NCBI GenBank assembly: GCA_049323275.1
Contig: JBMOOM010000062.1
Location: forward strand, 1-64,000
Length of the DNA stretch: 64,000 nucleotides
Direction of reading: 5' to 3'
Origin: Taklimakanibacter sp049323275
GTDB lineage: Bacteria > Pseudomonadota > Alphaproteobacteria > Rhizobiales > Aestuariivirgaceae
Numbering within the stretch: position 1 is the first letter of the stretch; every line of letters starts with the position of its first letter. A program made the translations under genes and the position numbers. Shown piece after piece: positions 8,983-17,398 of this stretch. The notes under the pieces are model-generated. The model was not told the origin of the DNA and did no database searches. It was given only the letters and a program-made list of their open reading frames with translations.

Positions 8983-9902
8983 CTCAGCGCCTTGTCGAGA
9001 TTGGGCGTCTTGAGGCTGAGCGCGCCGAGCTTCGTCTTGAGAGCTTCCCAGCCTTCGTCGGAAAAATCGGTGAGCGGCGGGCGCATCGTCTTGAAGCCGG
9101 GCGCCTTGCCATATTCGGCGACCGTGCGCTTCAGCGCGGCGATCATCGGAATGCCGTCATAGGCGGCGCGCGTCGCATTGAGCGCCTCCTGCTTGGCTTG
9201 CGAGCCGTCATTGGCGCGCGTCTCGTAGAGATTGACGATGGCGCCGGGATGCACATTGGCCATCGCCGAGATGCAGCCGGCGCCATTGTGCCTCATCGTC
9301 TCGAGCAGGAAACGCTCCGAGCCGCAGAAGACGCGGAAATCCGGAAAGGCGTCGAGCATCGCCTTGGTGTTGGCGAAGTCGCCGCCCGAATCCTTGATGC
9401 CGACGACCGTGTGGGGATACTGCTTGATGAGCCTCTCGATGAGCGGCAGGCTGATCGCGACGCCCGACACTTGCGGAATGTGATAGAGGCAGATCTTCAG
9501 ATTGGCGTCGCCGACGCGCTCGATCGTCTCGGCATAGAAGGCGAAGAGCCCGTCATCCGACACCGCCTTGTAATAGAAGGGCGGCAGCATCAGGGTCGCG
9601 GCGGTCTTGGCCTTGGCGGCGGCCTGGCACAGCGTCACCGCATCGGGCAGCGCGCAGGCGCCGGTGCCCGGCATCATCTTCTCGACCGGCAATTCGTTCT
9701 CGACCGCGAGGCCCAGCAGCTCGAGCTTCTCCTCGACGGTGAGTGAGTTCGCTTCCGAATTGGTGCCGAACATCGCGAGGCCCGAGCCTTGCGATAGGAT
9801 CCACCCGCAATATTTGACGAAGAGCGGCGCATCGGGCTTCAGCGTCTTGTCGAAGGGGGTGAGCACGGGCGCGAAAACGCCGGCGAGTATGTCATTGGCC
9901 AT
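8979..9902 (-). CDS. Dihydrodipicolinate synthase/N-acetylneuraminate lyase family aldolase
   Basis: A 307-residue TIM-barrel aldolase of the DapA superfamily. The Schiff-base lysine lies in VVGIKDSGGDF (about residue 165) and the upstream Tyr in CLYHIPQVSG. ATG 9902 is chosen because GGGAG lies 8 bases upstream and the conserved fold begins there (MANDILAGVFAPVLTPF); the frame is open a further 23 codons. Location beside a catabolic importer, not a lysine locus, suggests a keto-acid or sugar-acid aldolase rather than DapA proper. It could act with the RraA-like aldolase, but no product can be assigned. Confidence 0.85.
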   Translation of the reverse strand: MANDILAGVFAPVLTPFDKTLKPDAPLFVKYCGWILSQGSGLAMFGTNSEANSLTVEEKLELLGLAVENELPVEKMMPGTGACALPDAVTLCQAAAKAKTAATLMLPPFYYKAVSDDGLFAFYAETIERVGDANLKICLYHIPQVSGVAISLPLIERLIKQYPHTVVGIKDSGGDFANTKAMLDAFPDFRVFCGSERFLLETMRHNGAGCISAMANVHPGAIVNLYETRANDGSQAKQEALNATRAAYDGIPMIAALKRTVAEYGKAPGFKTMRPPLTDFSDEGWEALKTKLGALSLKTPNLDKALS

Positions 9903-9985
9903 GTGGAATTCTCCCTTCGGCGGCAGGCGGGCAGGAAGGGACTTAGTGCCCACCTTTTCGCCCCTAGTCAAAGGCCGCGTCGTCG

Positions 9986-10672
9986 CTACCAGATGCCGGG
10001 CACCAGCCGAAAGCGCACCCGGCTGCGGTAATCGGCATAACCCTTGAGATGCGCCGCCAGATGGCGCTCCTCATCGGTGAGCCGCATCACCAGGCCGAGA
10101 AGCAGCGGCGGCACCAGCACAAGTCCCCACCACGAGCCGAGCGCCAGGGGAATGCCGATGAACAGGACGAGCGCGCCCGCATACATCGGATGGCGGACCC
10201 GGCCATAGAGGCCGGTCGAGATGATGCGCTGATCTTCGGCGACGGTGACGGTGGCGGCGGCGAAGGAATTCTGCCGGAGCGTGATCGCGATGATGAGGAA
10301 GCCGAGGGCGACGAGGGCATGTCCGGCGACGATGCCGGCAGGCGGCATGCGCGACCATCCCGCACCGCCATCGAAGGCCGACAGCACGAAGAGCGCCGTG
10401 ATGAAGACGCTGTTGAAGGCCTGGATCCATTTCTGCGAGGCGAGCTCCTCGGCTTTCGAGCCCACTTCCATGCGCCGCTCCGCCAGCGCCGGATCATGTT
10501 TCAAAAAGTAGAGCGTCAGCCCCAGGCACCAGGCGCAGAAATGCGCCCACAGCAGAAGCCCTTGCCAATAGGCGAGCGACCACGCGGGCAGCAGGATGAG
10601 CCCCGCGAGCACGATGGCGAAGATCAGATTGGCGCGCAGGGCACGCGAGCGCAATTGCTGAGGACCTGCCAT
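9986..10672 (-). CDS. Isoprenylcysteine carboxyl methyltransferase-family membrane protein
   Basis: A 228-residue integral membrane protein with about five hydrophobic segments. The C-terminal motif GRVRHPMYAGALVLF (about residues 155-170) followed by EERHLAAHLKGYADYRSRV is the signature of the ICMT/PEMT/NnrU-like family, which binds S-adenosylmethionine at the membrane. Bacterial members are mostly uncharacterised lipid or small-molecule methyltransferases. The gene stands alone on the minus strand. Confidence 0.8.
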   Translation of the reverse strand: MAGPQQLRSRALRANLIFAIVLAGLILLPAWSLAYWQGLLLWAHFCAWCLGLTLYFLKHDPALAERRMEVGSKAEELASQKWIQAFNSVFITALFVLSAFDGGAGWSRMPPAGIVAGHALVALGFLIIAITLRQNSFAAATVTVAEDQRIISTGLYGRVRHPMYAGALVLFIGIPLALGSWWGLVLVPPLLLGLVMRLTDEERHLAAHLKGYADYRSRVRFRLVPGIW

Positions 10673-10903
10673 GGGACCATCTTACTACCCTTTGCCGGGA
10701 AGTCGGTATGAAGATTACGGCGCGCCTATTCAAGAATTGCCGTTTGGACATTTGTGCTGCAGAATCAAAACAAAAAGCCGATTCGGGCAGCTTCAGGGTC
10801 AGTCGCGCCTGGCACTCCGTCGCAGATCCTCGGCTATTGTTCATCGGTTGATGGTGTCGACGGCCATTGGTCGCGCAAGATAGGGGACATATTATCAGCC
10901 GCC

Positions 10904-11119
10904 ATGAAAAACCGCCTCAAAGATCTGGCAGACCATAGACTGTCTCCGTCGGAGGCGACGCATCTCCAGGCCATTGCAGGCAATCCCCTCGATGCCGAGC
11001 AAGTGGCCATGTTCGAAATGTTCGACAGTCAGGATTGGTCGGATGTACGCCGACGCGCCTATATTCGCGGGCGGGTCGGTGTGTCTCGGCCGCCGAATGG
11101 TCGACGAGCTGAATCTTAA
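10904..11119 (+). CDS. Small hypothetical protein
   Basis: A 71-residue soluble, charged protein starting at ATG 10904. The frame also runs upstream to 10754 without a convincing start. The C-terminal half (FDSQDWSDVRRRAYIRGRVG) looks helical and basic. I do not recognise the family. It ends 17 bases from the 3' end of the convergent tRNA-Leu. Confidence 0.45.
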   Translation: MKNRLKDLADHRLSPSEATHLQAIAGNPLDAEQVAMFEMFDSQDWSDVRRRAYIRGRVGVSRPPNGRRAES

Positions 11120-11136
11120 ATGATTTCAATAGGAAG

Positions 11137-11222
11137 TGGTGCCCCTGGAGGGACTCGAACCCCCACGCCCTTGCGAGCAACAGATTTTGAGTCTGCCGCG
11201 TCTACCATTCCGCCACAGAGGC
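11137..11222 (-). tRNA. tRNA-Leu (anticodon CAA)
   Basis: An 86-base class II tRNA including an encoded CCA. The acceptor stem GCCTCTG pairs with CAGGGGC, with one G-T. The anticodon loop CTCAAAA gives anticodon CAA (complement at 11187-11189), reading TTG. The long variable arm and the T-arm GGTTCGAGTCC are present. Confidence 0.97.
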
Positions 11223-11262
11223 CAAACCAGGGGCAGGGTGTAGAGGGAGCGCGGGCCTTCCG

Positions 11263-12048
11263 TCAACCTGAAAGCTGGCGCAGCGCCTGGGCGGTTTCCG
11301 GATCGGCCGGGAAAAAGGCCTCCAGCGCCAGTTCCGACAGGGTCACGTCGACCGGCGTGCCGAAGACCGTGGTGGTCGAGAAGAAGGACAGGATGCCCTG
11401 CGGGGTCCTGAGCCGGAACGGCACCACCACGCCGCCATAATCGGGATGCGGCTTCCGGCTCGCCGGTGCGGGATAGGCCTTGAGCTCCTCCAGCAGCGCC
11501 GCCAGCACGGCATCGCCGGTGACGTCGATCTGCCGGCGCAGCCGGTCGAGCAGATGCGTCCGCCATTCGCTCAGATTTTCGATCTGGGGGGCGAGGCCCT
11601 CCGGATGCAGGCTGAGCCGCAGCACATTGATGGGGCCGTCGGTCAAATGCGCCGCCGCGCCCGCCGTCAGCTTCATCGCCATGTCGTTTGCGGCGACGAG
11701 CGTCCAATGGCGGTCGACGGCCAGCGCCGGATAGGGCTCGTGACCCTTCAGGATCAGGCCGATGGCGTCGCGCGCCGCGGCGAGCGAAGGGTCGTCGAGC
11801 TTGCGCTCCGGATAGGCCGGCGCATAGCCCGCCGCCAGCAGCAGCTGGTTGCGCTCGCGCAAGGGCAGGTCGATCGCTTCCGCCAGCTTCAGCACCATGC
11901 CGCGCGAGGGCACCGAGCGGCCGGTCTCGATGAAGCTCAGATGGCGGGTGGAGATCTCGGCGTCGGCGGCGAGATCGAGCTGGCTGACCCGGCGCCGGCG
12001 CCGCCAGGCGCGCAAATGATCGCCGAAAGTCCTGGGGATGTCGTTCAT
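11263..12048 (-). CDS. XRE-family regulator with MmyB-like ligand-binding domain
   Basis: A 261-residue regulator. The N-terminal helix-turn-helix spans about residues 10-65 (RVSQLDLAADAEISTRHLSF). The remainder matches the MmyB-like PAS-related domain common in actinobacteria and proteobacteria, including FRLRTPQGILSFFSTTTVFG. It is divergent from a small membrane-protein gene. The 106-base gap contains CCCCGG (12068-12073) and CCGGGG (12091-12096), a possible operator. The effector is unknown. Confidence 0.88.
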   Translation of the reverse strand: MNDIPRTFGDHLRAWRRRRRVSQLDLAADAEISTRHLSFIETGRSVPSRGMVLKLAEAIDLPLRERNQLLLAAGYAPAYPERKLDDPSLAAARDAIGLILKGHEPYPALAVDRHWTLVAANDMAMKLTAGAAAHLTDGPINVLRLSLHPEGLAPQIENLSEWRTHLLDRLRRQIDVTGDAVLAALLEELKAYPAPASRKPHPDYGGVVVPFRLRTPQGILSFFSTTTVFGTPVDVTLSELALEAFFPADPETAQALRQLSG

Positions 12049-12154
12049 GCCGGGCAGGATAGCGGACCCCCGGCATCATCTCCATGACCTCCGGGGTAAT
12101 CGACTTGCCTCCGCTCCTTCCGCATCCTCGGGATCATCACGAAAGGAGCTTGCC

Positions 12155-12547
12155 ATGCTTACCCGCCATCCCGAATTCCTCCGCTATGTCCTCATCGCCG
12201 ACGCGATCGCCTCGGGCGCCACCGGCGCCCTGATGATCGCCGGAGCCGGGTTTCTTTCCGGTCTGCTTTCCTTGCCGGGAGGACTTCTGTTCGAAGCCGG
12301 TCTCCTGCTCGTGCCCTATGTCCTCTTCGTCCTGTGGACCGGCGCCCGGAGCGTGATCCCGGTGAAACCGGTCCGGTTCATCATCGCCTGCAATGCGCTG
12401 TGGACGCTGGGCTCGATCGTCGCACTGACGGGTTGGCTTGCCCCCAATGCGCTGGGCGTGGCCTTCGTGATCTTCCAGGCGGCGGCCGTCGGCCTTTTCG
12501 GCCTGCTGCAATATGTCGGTCTCAGCCATCGCACCGTCACGGCGTGA
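12155..12547 (+). CDS. Small four-helix membrane protein
   Basis: A 130-residue protein with four hydrophobic segments and short loops. The start at 12155 has a strong GAAAGGAG ribosome site 7 bases upstream; the frame is open further up but lacks such a site. It is divergent from the XRE/MmyB regulator, which in this arrangement often controls its neighbour. The function is unknown. Confidence 0.75.
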   Translation: MLTRHPEFLRYVLIADAIASGATGALMIAGAGFLSGLLSLPGGLLFEAGLLLVPYVLFVLWTGARSVIPVKPVRFIIACNALWTLGSIVALTGWLAPNALGVAFVIFQAAAVGLFGLLQYVGLSHRTVTA

Positions 12548-12556
12548 TCGTGTAAA

Positions 12557-12589
12557 GCCGGAGGTTCCAATTCCCTTGGAACCTCCGGC
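12557..12589 (+). terminator. Strong hairpin between membrane protein and arfB
   Basis: Perfect 14-bp inverted repeat GCCGGAGGTTCCAA / TTGGAACCTCCGGC with loop TTCCC. It lacks a T tract, so it may be a factor-dependent or structural end. Confidence 0.65.
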
Positions 12590-12605
12590 ACTATAGATTG
12601 CCGGC

Positions 12606-13025
12606 ATGATCCGCATCACCGGCACCATATCGATTCCCGACGACTCGCTCAGCGAGCGCTTCATCCGCGCCTCGGGCCCGGGCGGGCAGAATGTCAACAA
12701 GGTCGCGACCGCGGTCGAATTGCGCTTCGATGTCGCCCGCGCCGCGCTGCCGCCCGACATGGTGCAGCGCCTCGGCATCCTGGCCGGACGCCAGCTGACC
12801 CTCGACGGCATCCTGGTCATCGCTTCCGACACCCATCGCTCGCAGGAGCGCAACCGCGCCGAAGCCCGCGACCGGCTGGTCGCGCTGTTGCGCCGCGCCG
12901 CGGTGAGGCCGAAGAAGCGCATCGCGACCAGGCCGACCAAGGCCTCGAAGCAGCGCCGGCTCGATTCCAAATCGCGCAATTCCAAGGTCAAGTCGTTGCG
13001 CCGCGTCCGCCCCGCCTTCGACTGA
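12606..13025 (+). CDS. arfB: Alternative ribosome-rescue factor ArfB (peptidyl-tRNA hydrolase, YaeJ-like)
   Basis: A 139-residue codon-independent release factor that hydrolyses peptidyl-tRNA on ribosomes stalled without a stop codon. The catalytic GGQ loop is in SGPGGQNVNKVAT (about residues 23-35). The C-terminal tail is Lys/Arg-rich (KSRNSKVKSLRR), as required to enter the empty mRNA channel. Length and order are as in the family. Confidence 0.93.
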   Translation: MIRITGTISIPDDSLSERFIRASGPGGQNVNKVATAVELRFDVARAALPPDMVQRLGILAGRQLTLDGILVIASDTHRSQERNRAEARDRLVALLRRAAVRPKKRIATRPTKASKQRRLDSKSRNSKVKSLRRVRPAFD

Positions 13026-13044
13026 TTTTTCCCGGAGACCCCTT

Positions 13045-13617
13045 GTGCATGTGACGATGACGCCCGACGAATGGAGCCTGTTTTCCGGCTTCGTGCGCTG
13101 TGCCCGCCGCTATGTCGAATTCGGCTCGGGCGCCAGCACCGTGCTGGCGGCAGAACTCGCCGGCGACAGCGTGACCACGTTCGATTCGTCCAAGCACTGG
13201 CTCGACCGCGTGGCGGAGAACTGCCGCGTTTGCGCGACGCGTCTGACGCCTAAGCTCACTTTTATCGATATCGGCGAGACCGAAAACTGGGGCTTTCCCA
13301 AGGGTGAGGCGACACGCGCGCGCTGGCCCGAATATCATGCGAGCATGTGGGACGATCCGGCGGTGGCGCGGGGAGACCTCTATCTGGTCGACGGCCGTTT
13401 CCGCGTCGCCTGCTTCATCCAGGTGATGCTCCATGCCGGCGAGGGAGCCTTCGTCGCCTTCCATGATTATGCCTCACGGCCGCATTATCACGACGCCGCC
13501 CGGATCGGGCGGGAGGTCGTGCGCGTTCACGATCTCTCGATTTTCGTGCGTTCTGAGGATTTCGATCCTGAAGCGGCCCGGAACTTGCTTGCTACCTACG
13601 CCTACGACCCGCGCTGA
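13045..13617 (+). CDS. Putative SAM-dependent methyltransferase-like protein
   Basis: A 190-residue protein starting at GTG 13045 (GGAG nearby); ATG 13057 is an alternative. The N-terminal half shows a Rossmann-type motif, YVEFGSGASTVLAAEL, followed by FDSSKHWLDRV, as in small class I methyltransferases. DLYLVDGRFRVACF and FVAFHDYASR resemble later strands of that fold. The substrate is unknown. It lies between arfB and the YqaA-like gene on the same strand. Confidence 0.7.
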   Translation: MHVTMTPDEWSLFSGFVRCARRYVEFGSGASTVLAAELAGDSVTTFDSSKHWLDRVAENCRVCATRLTPKLTFIDIGETENWGFPKGEATRARWPEYHASMWDDPAVARGDLYLVDGRFRVACFIQVMLHAGEGAFVAFHDYASRPHYHDAARIGREVVRVHDLSIFVRSEDFDPEAARNLLATYAYDPR

Positions 13618-13664
13618 ACCAGCCTCTCGACGCCGCCTATCCCGCCAGCTAGACAACGGCCCTC

Positions 13665-14273
13665 ATGCTTCGCACGCTTTACGACTGGACTCTGTCGCTC
13701 GCCGCCCGCAAGACCGCGGAAATCTGGCTCGCCGTCATCGCCTTCATCGAAAGCTCGGTCTTTCTGATCCCGGCCGATGTGCTTTATCTGCCCATGGCGC
13801 TGGCGCGCCCTGAGCGTGCCTATCGCTACGCCATCGTCGCCACCATTGCCTCCACTTTGGGCGGCATCGCCGGCTATTTCCTCGGCCTCTTCGCCTATGA
13901 CGCGCTGGCCCGGCCGGTGCTCGAATTCTACGGCAAGTTCGACGAATTCGAGCAATTGCGCCAATGCACCGGCGAAGACACGATCATGCTGCTGCTGGTG
14001 ACGTCCGGCCTCGCCCATCTCCCGCCGATCAAGGTGGTGACCATCCTGGCTGGCGTCGTCCAGATCTCCTTCGCCTTCTTCGTGATTTCCTGCATCGTCG
14101 CGCGCGGCGCCCGCTTCATGGCGCTGGCCTGGGCGATGCGCCGCTATGGCGAGCCGATCCGCCACTTCATCGAGAAGCGATTGGGTCTTCTCGCCGGCCT
14201 TGCCGCCGCCATACTCATCGCACTTTACTTTATCGCCAAATATCTGGGAGGCGGCGCCATCGCCGCTTGTTAG
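13665..14273 (+). CDS. YqaA-type DedA/VTT-family membrane protein
   Basis: A 202-residue inner-membrane protein with about five hydrophobic stretches. It matches the YqaA branch of the SNARE-associated/DedA family (IAFIESSVFLIPADVLYLPM near the start, then the re-entrant-like FVISCIVARGARF). Family members are linked to membrane phospholipid translocation and homeostasis. Its stop codon overlaps a palindromic repeat at 14273-14315. dsbB follows. Confidence 0.85.
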   Translation: MLRTLYDWTLSLAARKTAEIWLAVIAFIESSVFLIPADVLYLPMALARPERAYRYAIVATIASTLGGIAGYFLGLFAYDALARPVLEFYGKFDEFEQLRQCTGEDTIMLLLVTSGLAHLPPIKVVTILAGVVQISFAFFVISCIVARGARFMALAWAMRRYGEPIRHFIEKRLGLLAGLAAAILIALYFIAKYLGGGAIAAC

Positions 14274-14315
14274 CATCGGCCCGAAAAGTTGCAGACTTTT
14301 CGGATAAGCCGATGC
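14273..14315. repeat. GCATCGGC palindromic repeat
   Basis: Imperfect palindrome with outer arms GCATCGGC/GCCGATGC and inner arms CCGAAAAGT/ACTTTTCGG around TGCAG. Truncated relatives lie at 25872-25898 and 38053-38079. It supplies the last base of the preceding stop codon. Confidence 0.75.
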
Positions 14316-14332
14316 AAAAAAGAGACTTGATC

Positions 14333-14797
14333 ATGATGCTGAACCAACGCACCGCCTTGATGGTCATCTTCATCGTCAGCCTGCTGACGATCGTCGGCGC
14401 CTTCATTTTCCAGTGGATGGGTTATGAGCCCTGCCCGCTCTGCTACATGCAGCGCTGGGCCTATTACGCCGCCATTCCCCTCAGCCTCATCATCGCCGGC
14501 ATCGCCCGCAGCAATGCCGGCATCGCGCGCTGGGGACTTTTCCTGCTGGCGCTCATCTTTATCGCCAACAGCATCTTCGGCATCTATCATGCGGGCGCCG
14601 AATGGAAGTTCTGGCCGGGTCCGTCGACCTGCGGCGGCGCTTTGGGCGAAGGTCTGCCGACGCTCACCAATGAGCCGGTGGTGCGCTGCGACGAGGCGGC
14701 GCTGCGTATTCTCGGTCTGTCGCTGGCGGGCTGGAATGCGGTGATCTGCGCCGTGCTCGCCGTCGTGGCTTTGAAGGGCGCGTCGCGCAAGGTGTAA
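14333..14797 (+). CDS. dsbB: Disulfide bond formation protein B (DsbB)
   Basis: A 154-residue, four-helix quinone-linked oxidase that reoxidises DsbA. The first periplasmic loop carries the CxxC pair (EPCPLCYMQRW, about residues 26-36), and the second loop carries the other Cys pair (STCGGAL and VVRCDEA). Start 14333 or 14336 is preferred because AGAGA lies about 8 bases upstream. In-frame ATG 14312 sits inside the right arm of the palindromic repeat and is less likely. Confidence 0.9.
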   Translation: MMLNQRTALMVIFIVSLLTIVGAFIFQWMGYEPCPLCYMQRWAYYAAIPLSLIIAGIARSNAGIARWGLFLLALIFIANSIFGIYHAGAEWKFWPGPSTCGGALGEGLPTLTNEPVVRCDEAALRILGLSLAGWNAVICAVLAVVALKGASRKV

Positions 14798-14806
14798 GCA
14801 GGAGAA

Positions 14807-15391
14807 TTAAGGCTCCAGCTCGGTGTCCCAGTAGAGATAGTCCTGCCAGCTGTCATGCAGGAAGTTGGGCGGAAACATCCGGCCATTGGTGTGGAGCTGG
14901 CTGATGGTCGGCTGGATCGGTTTGTGGTCGGGCCACATGCGGGCCTCGTTGGGCATCTGGCCGCCCTTGAGCAGATTGCAGGGTGAGCACGCCGTCACCA
15001 CATTGTCCCACGTCGTTTGCCCGCCTTTCGACCGTGGGATGACGTGATCGAAGGTGAGGTCCCTCCGGTCGCCGCAATATTGGCAGGTGAAGCGGTCGCG
15101 CAGAAACAGGTTGAACCGCGTGAAGGCGGGATGGCGCGCCGGCTTCACATAGGTCTTGAGTGAAACGACCGACGGAATCCGCATCTCGAAAGCAGGGCTG
15201 CGCACCACCCGGTCGTATTCCGACACGATGTTCACGCGATCGAGAAAGACCGCTTTGATGGCGTCCTGCCAGCTCCACAGCGACAGCGGATAATAGCTCA
15301 GAGGACGGTAATCCGCATTGAGCACCAATGCGGGGCAAGCCTCTGGAGATATGGTTGGATGGTGAACTCCGGCACCTTCCTCCTGTTCCAT
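14807..15391 (-). CDS. HNH endonuclease
   Basis: A 194-residue protein with a complete HNH finger at about residues 103-145: CQYC, then DHVIPRSKGG, W..N, and CSPCNLLKGG. The two Cys pairs bind zinc and the HNH triad binds the catalytic metal. The conserved N-terminus (LVLNADYRPLSYYPLSLWSW) marks the widespread housekeeping-associated alphaproteobacterial HNH family rather than a homing enzyme. The role is unknown. Confidence 0.9.
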   Translation of the reverse strand: MEQEEGAGVHHPTISPEACPALVLNADYRPLSYYPLSLWSWQDAIKAVFLDRVNIVSEYDRVVRSPAFEMRIPSVVSLKTYVKPARHPAFTRFNLFLRDRFTCQYCGDRRDLTFDHVIPRSKGGQTTWDNVVTACSPCNLLKGGQMPNEARMWPDHKPIQPTISQLHTNGRMFPPNFLHDSWQDYLYWDTELEP

Positions 15392-15436
15392 GGCCCGATA
15401 GTCTACATCTTGTGTGTCAGGCCTGTGAAGGGGCTT

Positions 15437-16081
15437 TTATGACACTGCCTGTGGCAGGCCTTTGAGGCTCCGGTAATGCGACCAGAGCAGCCGCGCCGCC
15501 ACCGCCCGCCAGGGCCGCCAGGCCTCGGCAAGGCCGGCCATCGTCCGGGCGTCGGGGCGCTTTTCCAGGCCCAGCAGATGGGCGGCGGCGGCCTGGAGCG
15601 CCAGGTCGCCGGTCGGCCAGGCATCGGCCCGGCCCATGCAGGAGAGCACATAGATATCGGCCGTCCACGGCCCGATGCCGGGCAGCGCCACCAGGGCCGC
15701 GATCACCGCCTCGTCCGGCGCCTCATGCAGGCTTTCGACCTGGAACTCGCCTCTATGGGCCGCCCGCGCCAGAGCATGGAAGGTGCGGCTCTTGGCGCCG
15801 GAAAGCCCCAGCTTCATCAAGGTGGCATGCCGGCGACGCAGAACCGCCGGAGGGTCGAGCGGCGCCAGCTCCCGCGCCAGGCGCTGCCAGATCGCATCGG
15901 CCGCCTGCAGCGAGATCATCTGCTCGGTGACGATGCGCAGGAGGCCGGGCAGCCCGCCCTCGGCGCGCCGCAGCGGCGGCAGGCCATGGGTGTCGATCAC
16001 CGCCTGGAACCGCGGCTCGCGGGCGATCAGCCAGGCGACGCCTTCGGCGATGTCGGCTTCCGTTTCGATGGTCTTGAACAT
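15437..16081 (-). CDS. DNA-3-methyladenine glycosylase II family protein (AlkA-like)
   Basis: A 214-residue HhH-GPD base-excision glycosylase removing alkylated purines. The helix-hairpin-helix is LVALPGIGPWTADIYVLS (about residues 135-152), with the catalytic Asp in WTADIY. The start is set at 16081 because the in-frame region upstream consists of a palindromic repeat (16095-16139). It is shorter than E. coli AlkA (282) because the N-terminal beta domain is absent, as in many rhizobial homologues. Confidence 0.88.
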   Translation of the reverse strand: MFKTIETEADIAEGVAWLIAREPRFQAVIDTHGLPPLRRAEGGLPGLLRIVTEQMISLQAADAIWQRLARELAPLDPPAVLRRRHATLMKLGLSGAKSRTFHALARAAHRGEFQVESLHEAPDEAVIAALVALPGIGPWTADIYVLSCMGRADAWPTGDLALQAAAAHLLGLEKRPDARTMAGLAEAWRPWRAVAARLLWSHYRSLKGLPQAVS

Positions 16082-16094
16082 GCGGGGTGTTAGA

Positions 16095-16139
16095 GCATGA
16101 TCCGGAAAAGTGGTCACCGGTTTTCCGGAGAGATCATGC
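16095..16139. repeat. GCATGATCCGGAAAA palindromic repeat
   Basis: Inverted repeat with arms GCATGATC...CCGGAAAA and TTTTCCGG...GATCATGC around GTGGTCACCGG. The same family recurs at 42573-42617, with a looser relative at 50401-50441. Elements of this form are widespread in Hyphomicrobiales intergenic DNA. Confidence 0.8.
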
Positions 16140-16215
16140 GTGAGAGAAGAGTATACAGCGGGATGGCGCTTTTGAACCATCCCGCTTTATACGCGTCTCG
16201 TCGTCTGGAACAGTC

Positions 16216-17103
16216 ATGAGCCGCCCCGTCTTCCGATTCGCGCCCAGTCCCAATGGCCGCCTGCATCTCGGCCATGCCTATTCGGCGCTCCTCAATGAGC
16301 GGATGGCCCGCGAGTCGGGCGGCCGCTTCCTGCTGCGCATCGAGGATATCGACCGGCCGCGCTGCACCGAGGCCCTGACGCAGGCCCTGCTCGCCGATCT
16401 CGCCTGGCTCGGCCTCGCCTGGGAAGAGCCGGTGTTGCGCCAAAGCGCGTTTCTTGCCGATTATCACGATGCCCAGCGGCGCTTGCGCGATATGGGCCTG
16501 CTCTATCCGTGCTTCTGCTCGCGCCGCGATATCGCGCTGGCGGCCGGGAGGACGGTCGCGCGCGACCCCGAGGGCCAGCCGCTTTATCCCGGCACCTGCC
16601 GGCGTCTTTCCGGGGCGGAGCGCTCCCGCCGGATCGGGCAGGCTGAACCGCATGCCTGGCGCATCGCCATGGATGACGCGGTGACGCGTATCGGCGAACC
16701 CTTGTCTTTCGTAGAGGAAAGCTCGGGCATGCCGGTGCGCGAGCCGGTACATGCCGAAGCCTGGGGCGATGTCGTGCTGGCGCGCAAGGATATCGGCACC
16801 AGCTATCACATCGCCGTCATCGTGGACGATGCGCGCCAGGACGTCACGCAGGTGGTGCGCGGCCGCGATCTCTTTCACGCGACCTCGATCCATCTGGTGC
16901 TGCAGCATCTGCTGAGACTTCCGACGCCGCGCTACTTCCATCACGCGCTCGTCGACGATACCGAGGGTCGCAAATTGTCGAAGCGCCTCGGCAGCAAATC
17001 GCTCGCCGACCTGCGCGATGAAGGCGTGACCGCGGAAGATGTCCGGCGTGTATTGGGATTTCCGCCCGCCCACCGTCATCCCCGCGAAAGCCGGGATCCA
17101 TAA
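16216..17103 (+). CDS. gluQ: Glutamyl-Q tRNA(Asp) synthetase
   Basis: A 295-residue GluRS catalytic-core paralogue that attaches glutamate to queuosine at position 34 of tRNA-Asp. The class I signatures HLGHAYSALLN (about 18-28) and KLSKRLGS (about 255-262) are intact, and the zinc site is formed by CFCSRRD and YPGTCRR. The family has no anticodon-binding domain, in agreement with the length. The last ten residues (HRHPRESRDP) are encoded by an intergenic repeat that also supplies the DNA up to the stop codon. Confidence 0.93.
   Translation: MSRPVFRFAPSPNGRLHLGHAYSALLNERMARESGGRFLLRIEDIDRPRCTEALTQALLADLAWLGLAWEEPVLRQSAFLADYHDAQRRLRDMGLLYPCFCSRRDIALAAGRTVARDPEGQPLYPGTCRRLSGAERSRRIGQAEPHAWRIAMDDAVTRIGEPLSFVEESSGMPVREPVHAEAWGDVVLARKDIGTSYHIAVIVDDARQDVTQVVRGRDLFHATSIHLVLQHLLRLPTPRYFHHALVDDTEGRKLSKRLGSKSLADLRDEGVTAEDVRRVLGFPPAHRHPRESRDP
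17071..17100. repeat. GTCATCCCCGCGAAAGCCGGGATCCA repeat inside the 3' end of gluQ
   Basis: The hairpin element CCCCGCGAAAGCCGGG is identical in type to the element at 52663-52695. Here it is translated in frame as the C-terminal tail of GluQ-RS. Confidence 0.75.
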
Positions 17104-17125
17104 AATTCGCGGCGGGGATACGCCG

Positions 17126-17314
17126 TCAAAAATCGCTGGCGATGCCCTTCACTTCCCAATCGCCGAAGCGGGTCGGCTCAGGGCCTTTGCGGCCGTCGAC
17201 TTCCCTGGGCAGTTGCGGCGTCGGCGCGGATTTGCGCCGCGCTTCGGCCTCGCCCAGAGCGCGTGCCGCAGCGTCGGAAATCGTCTTTTCGGTCTTGTTC
17301 TGGACGTCGGCCAT
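17126..17314 (-). CDS. DUF1674 protein (succinate dehydrogenase assembly factor 4-like)
   Basis: A small protein of 62 residues from ATG 17314 (65 from 17323). The C-terminus GPEPTRFGDWEVKGIASDF is the DUF1674/SDHAF4 signature. Eukaryotic SDHAF4 binds FAD-loaded SdhA and aids complex II assembly, and a similar role in the bacterium is inference. The N-terminal part is Ala/Glu/Lys-rich. The start is uncertain because three Met codons are clustered. It is divergent from htpX. Confidence 0.8.
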   Translation of the reverse strand: MADVQNKTEKTISDAAARALGEAEARRKSAPTPQLPREVDGRKGPEPTRFGDWEVKGIASDF

Positions 17315-17398
17315 GACCATCATATAGCGCGTGTCCGGGCGGAGTGAAATTCCCTTCGCTGAAAAGGATTCGCGCCAATTCAATAACTTGGAGCGGAT

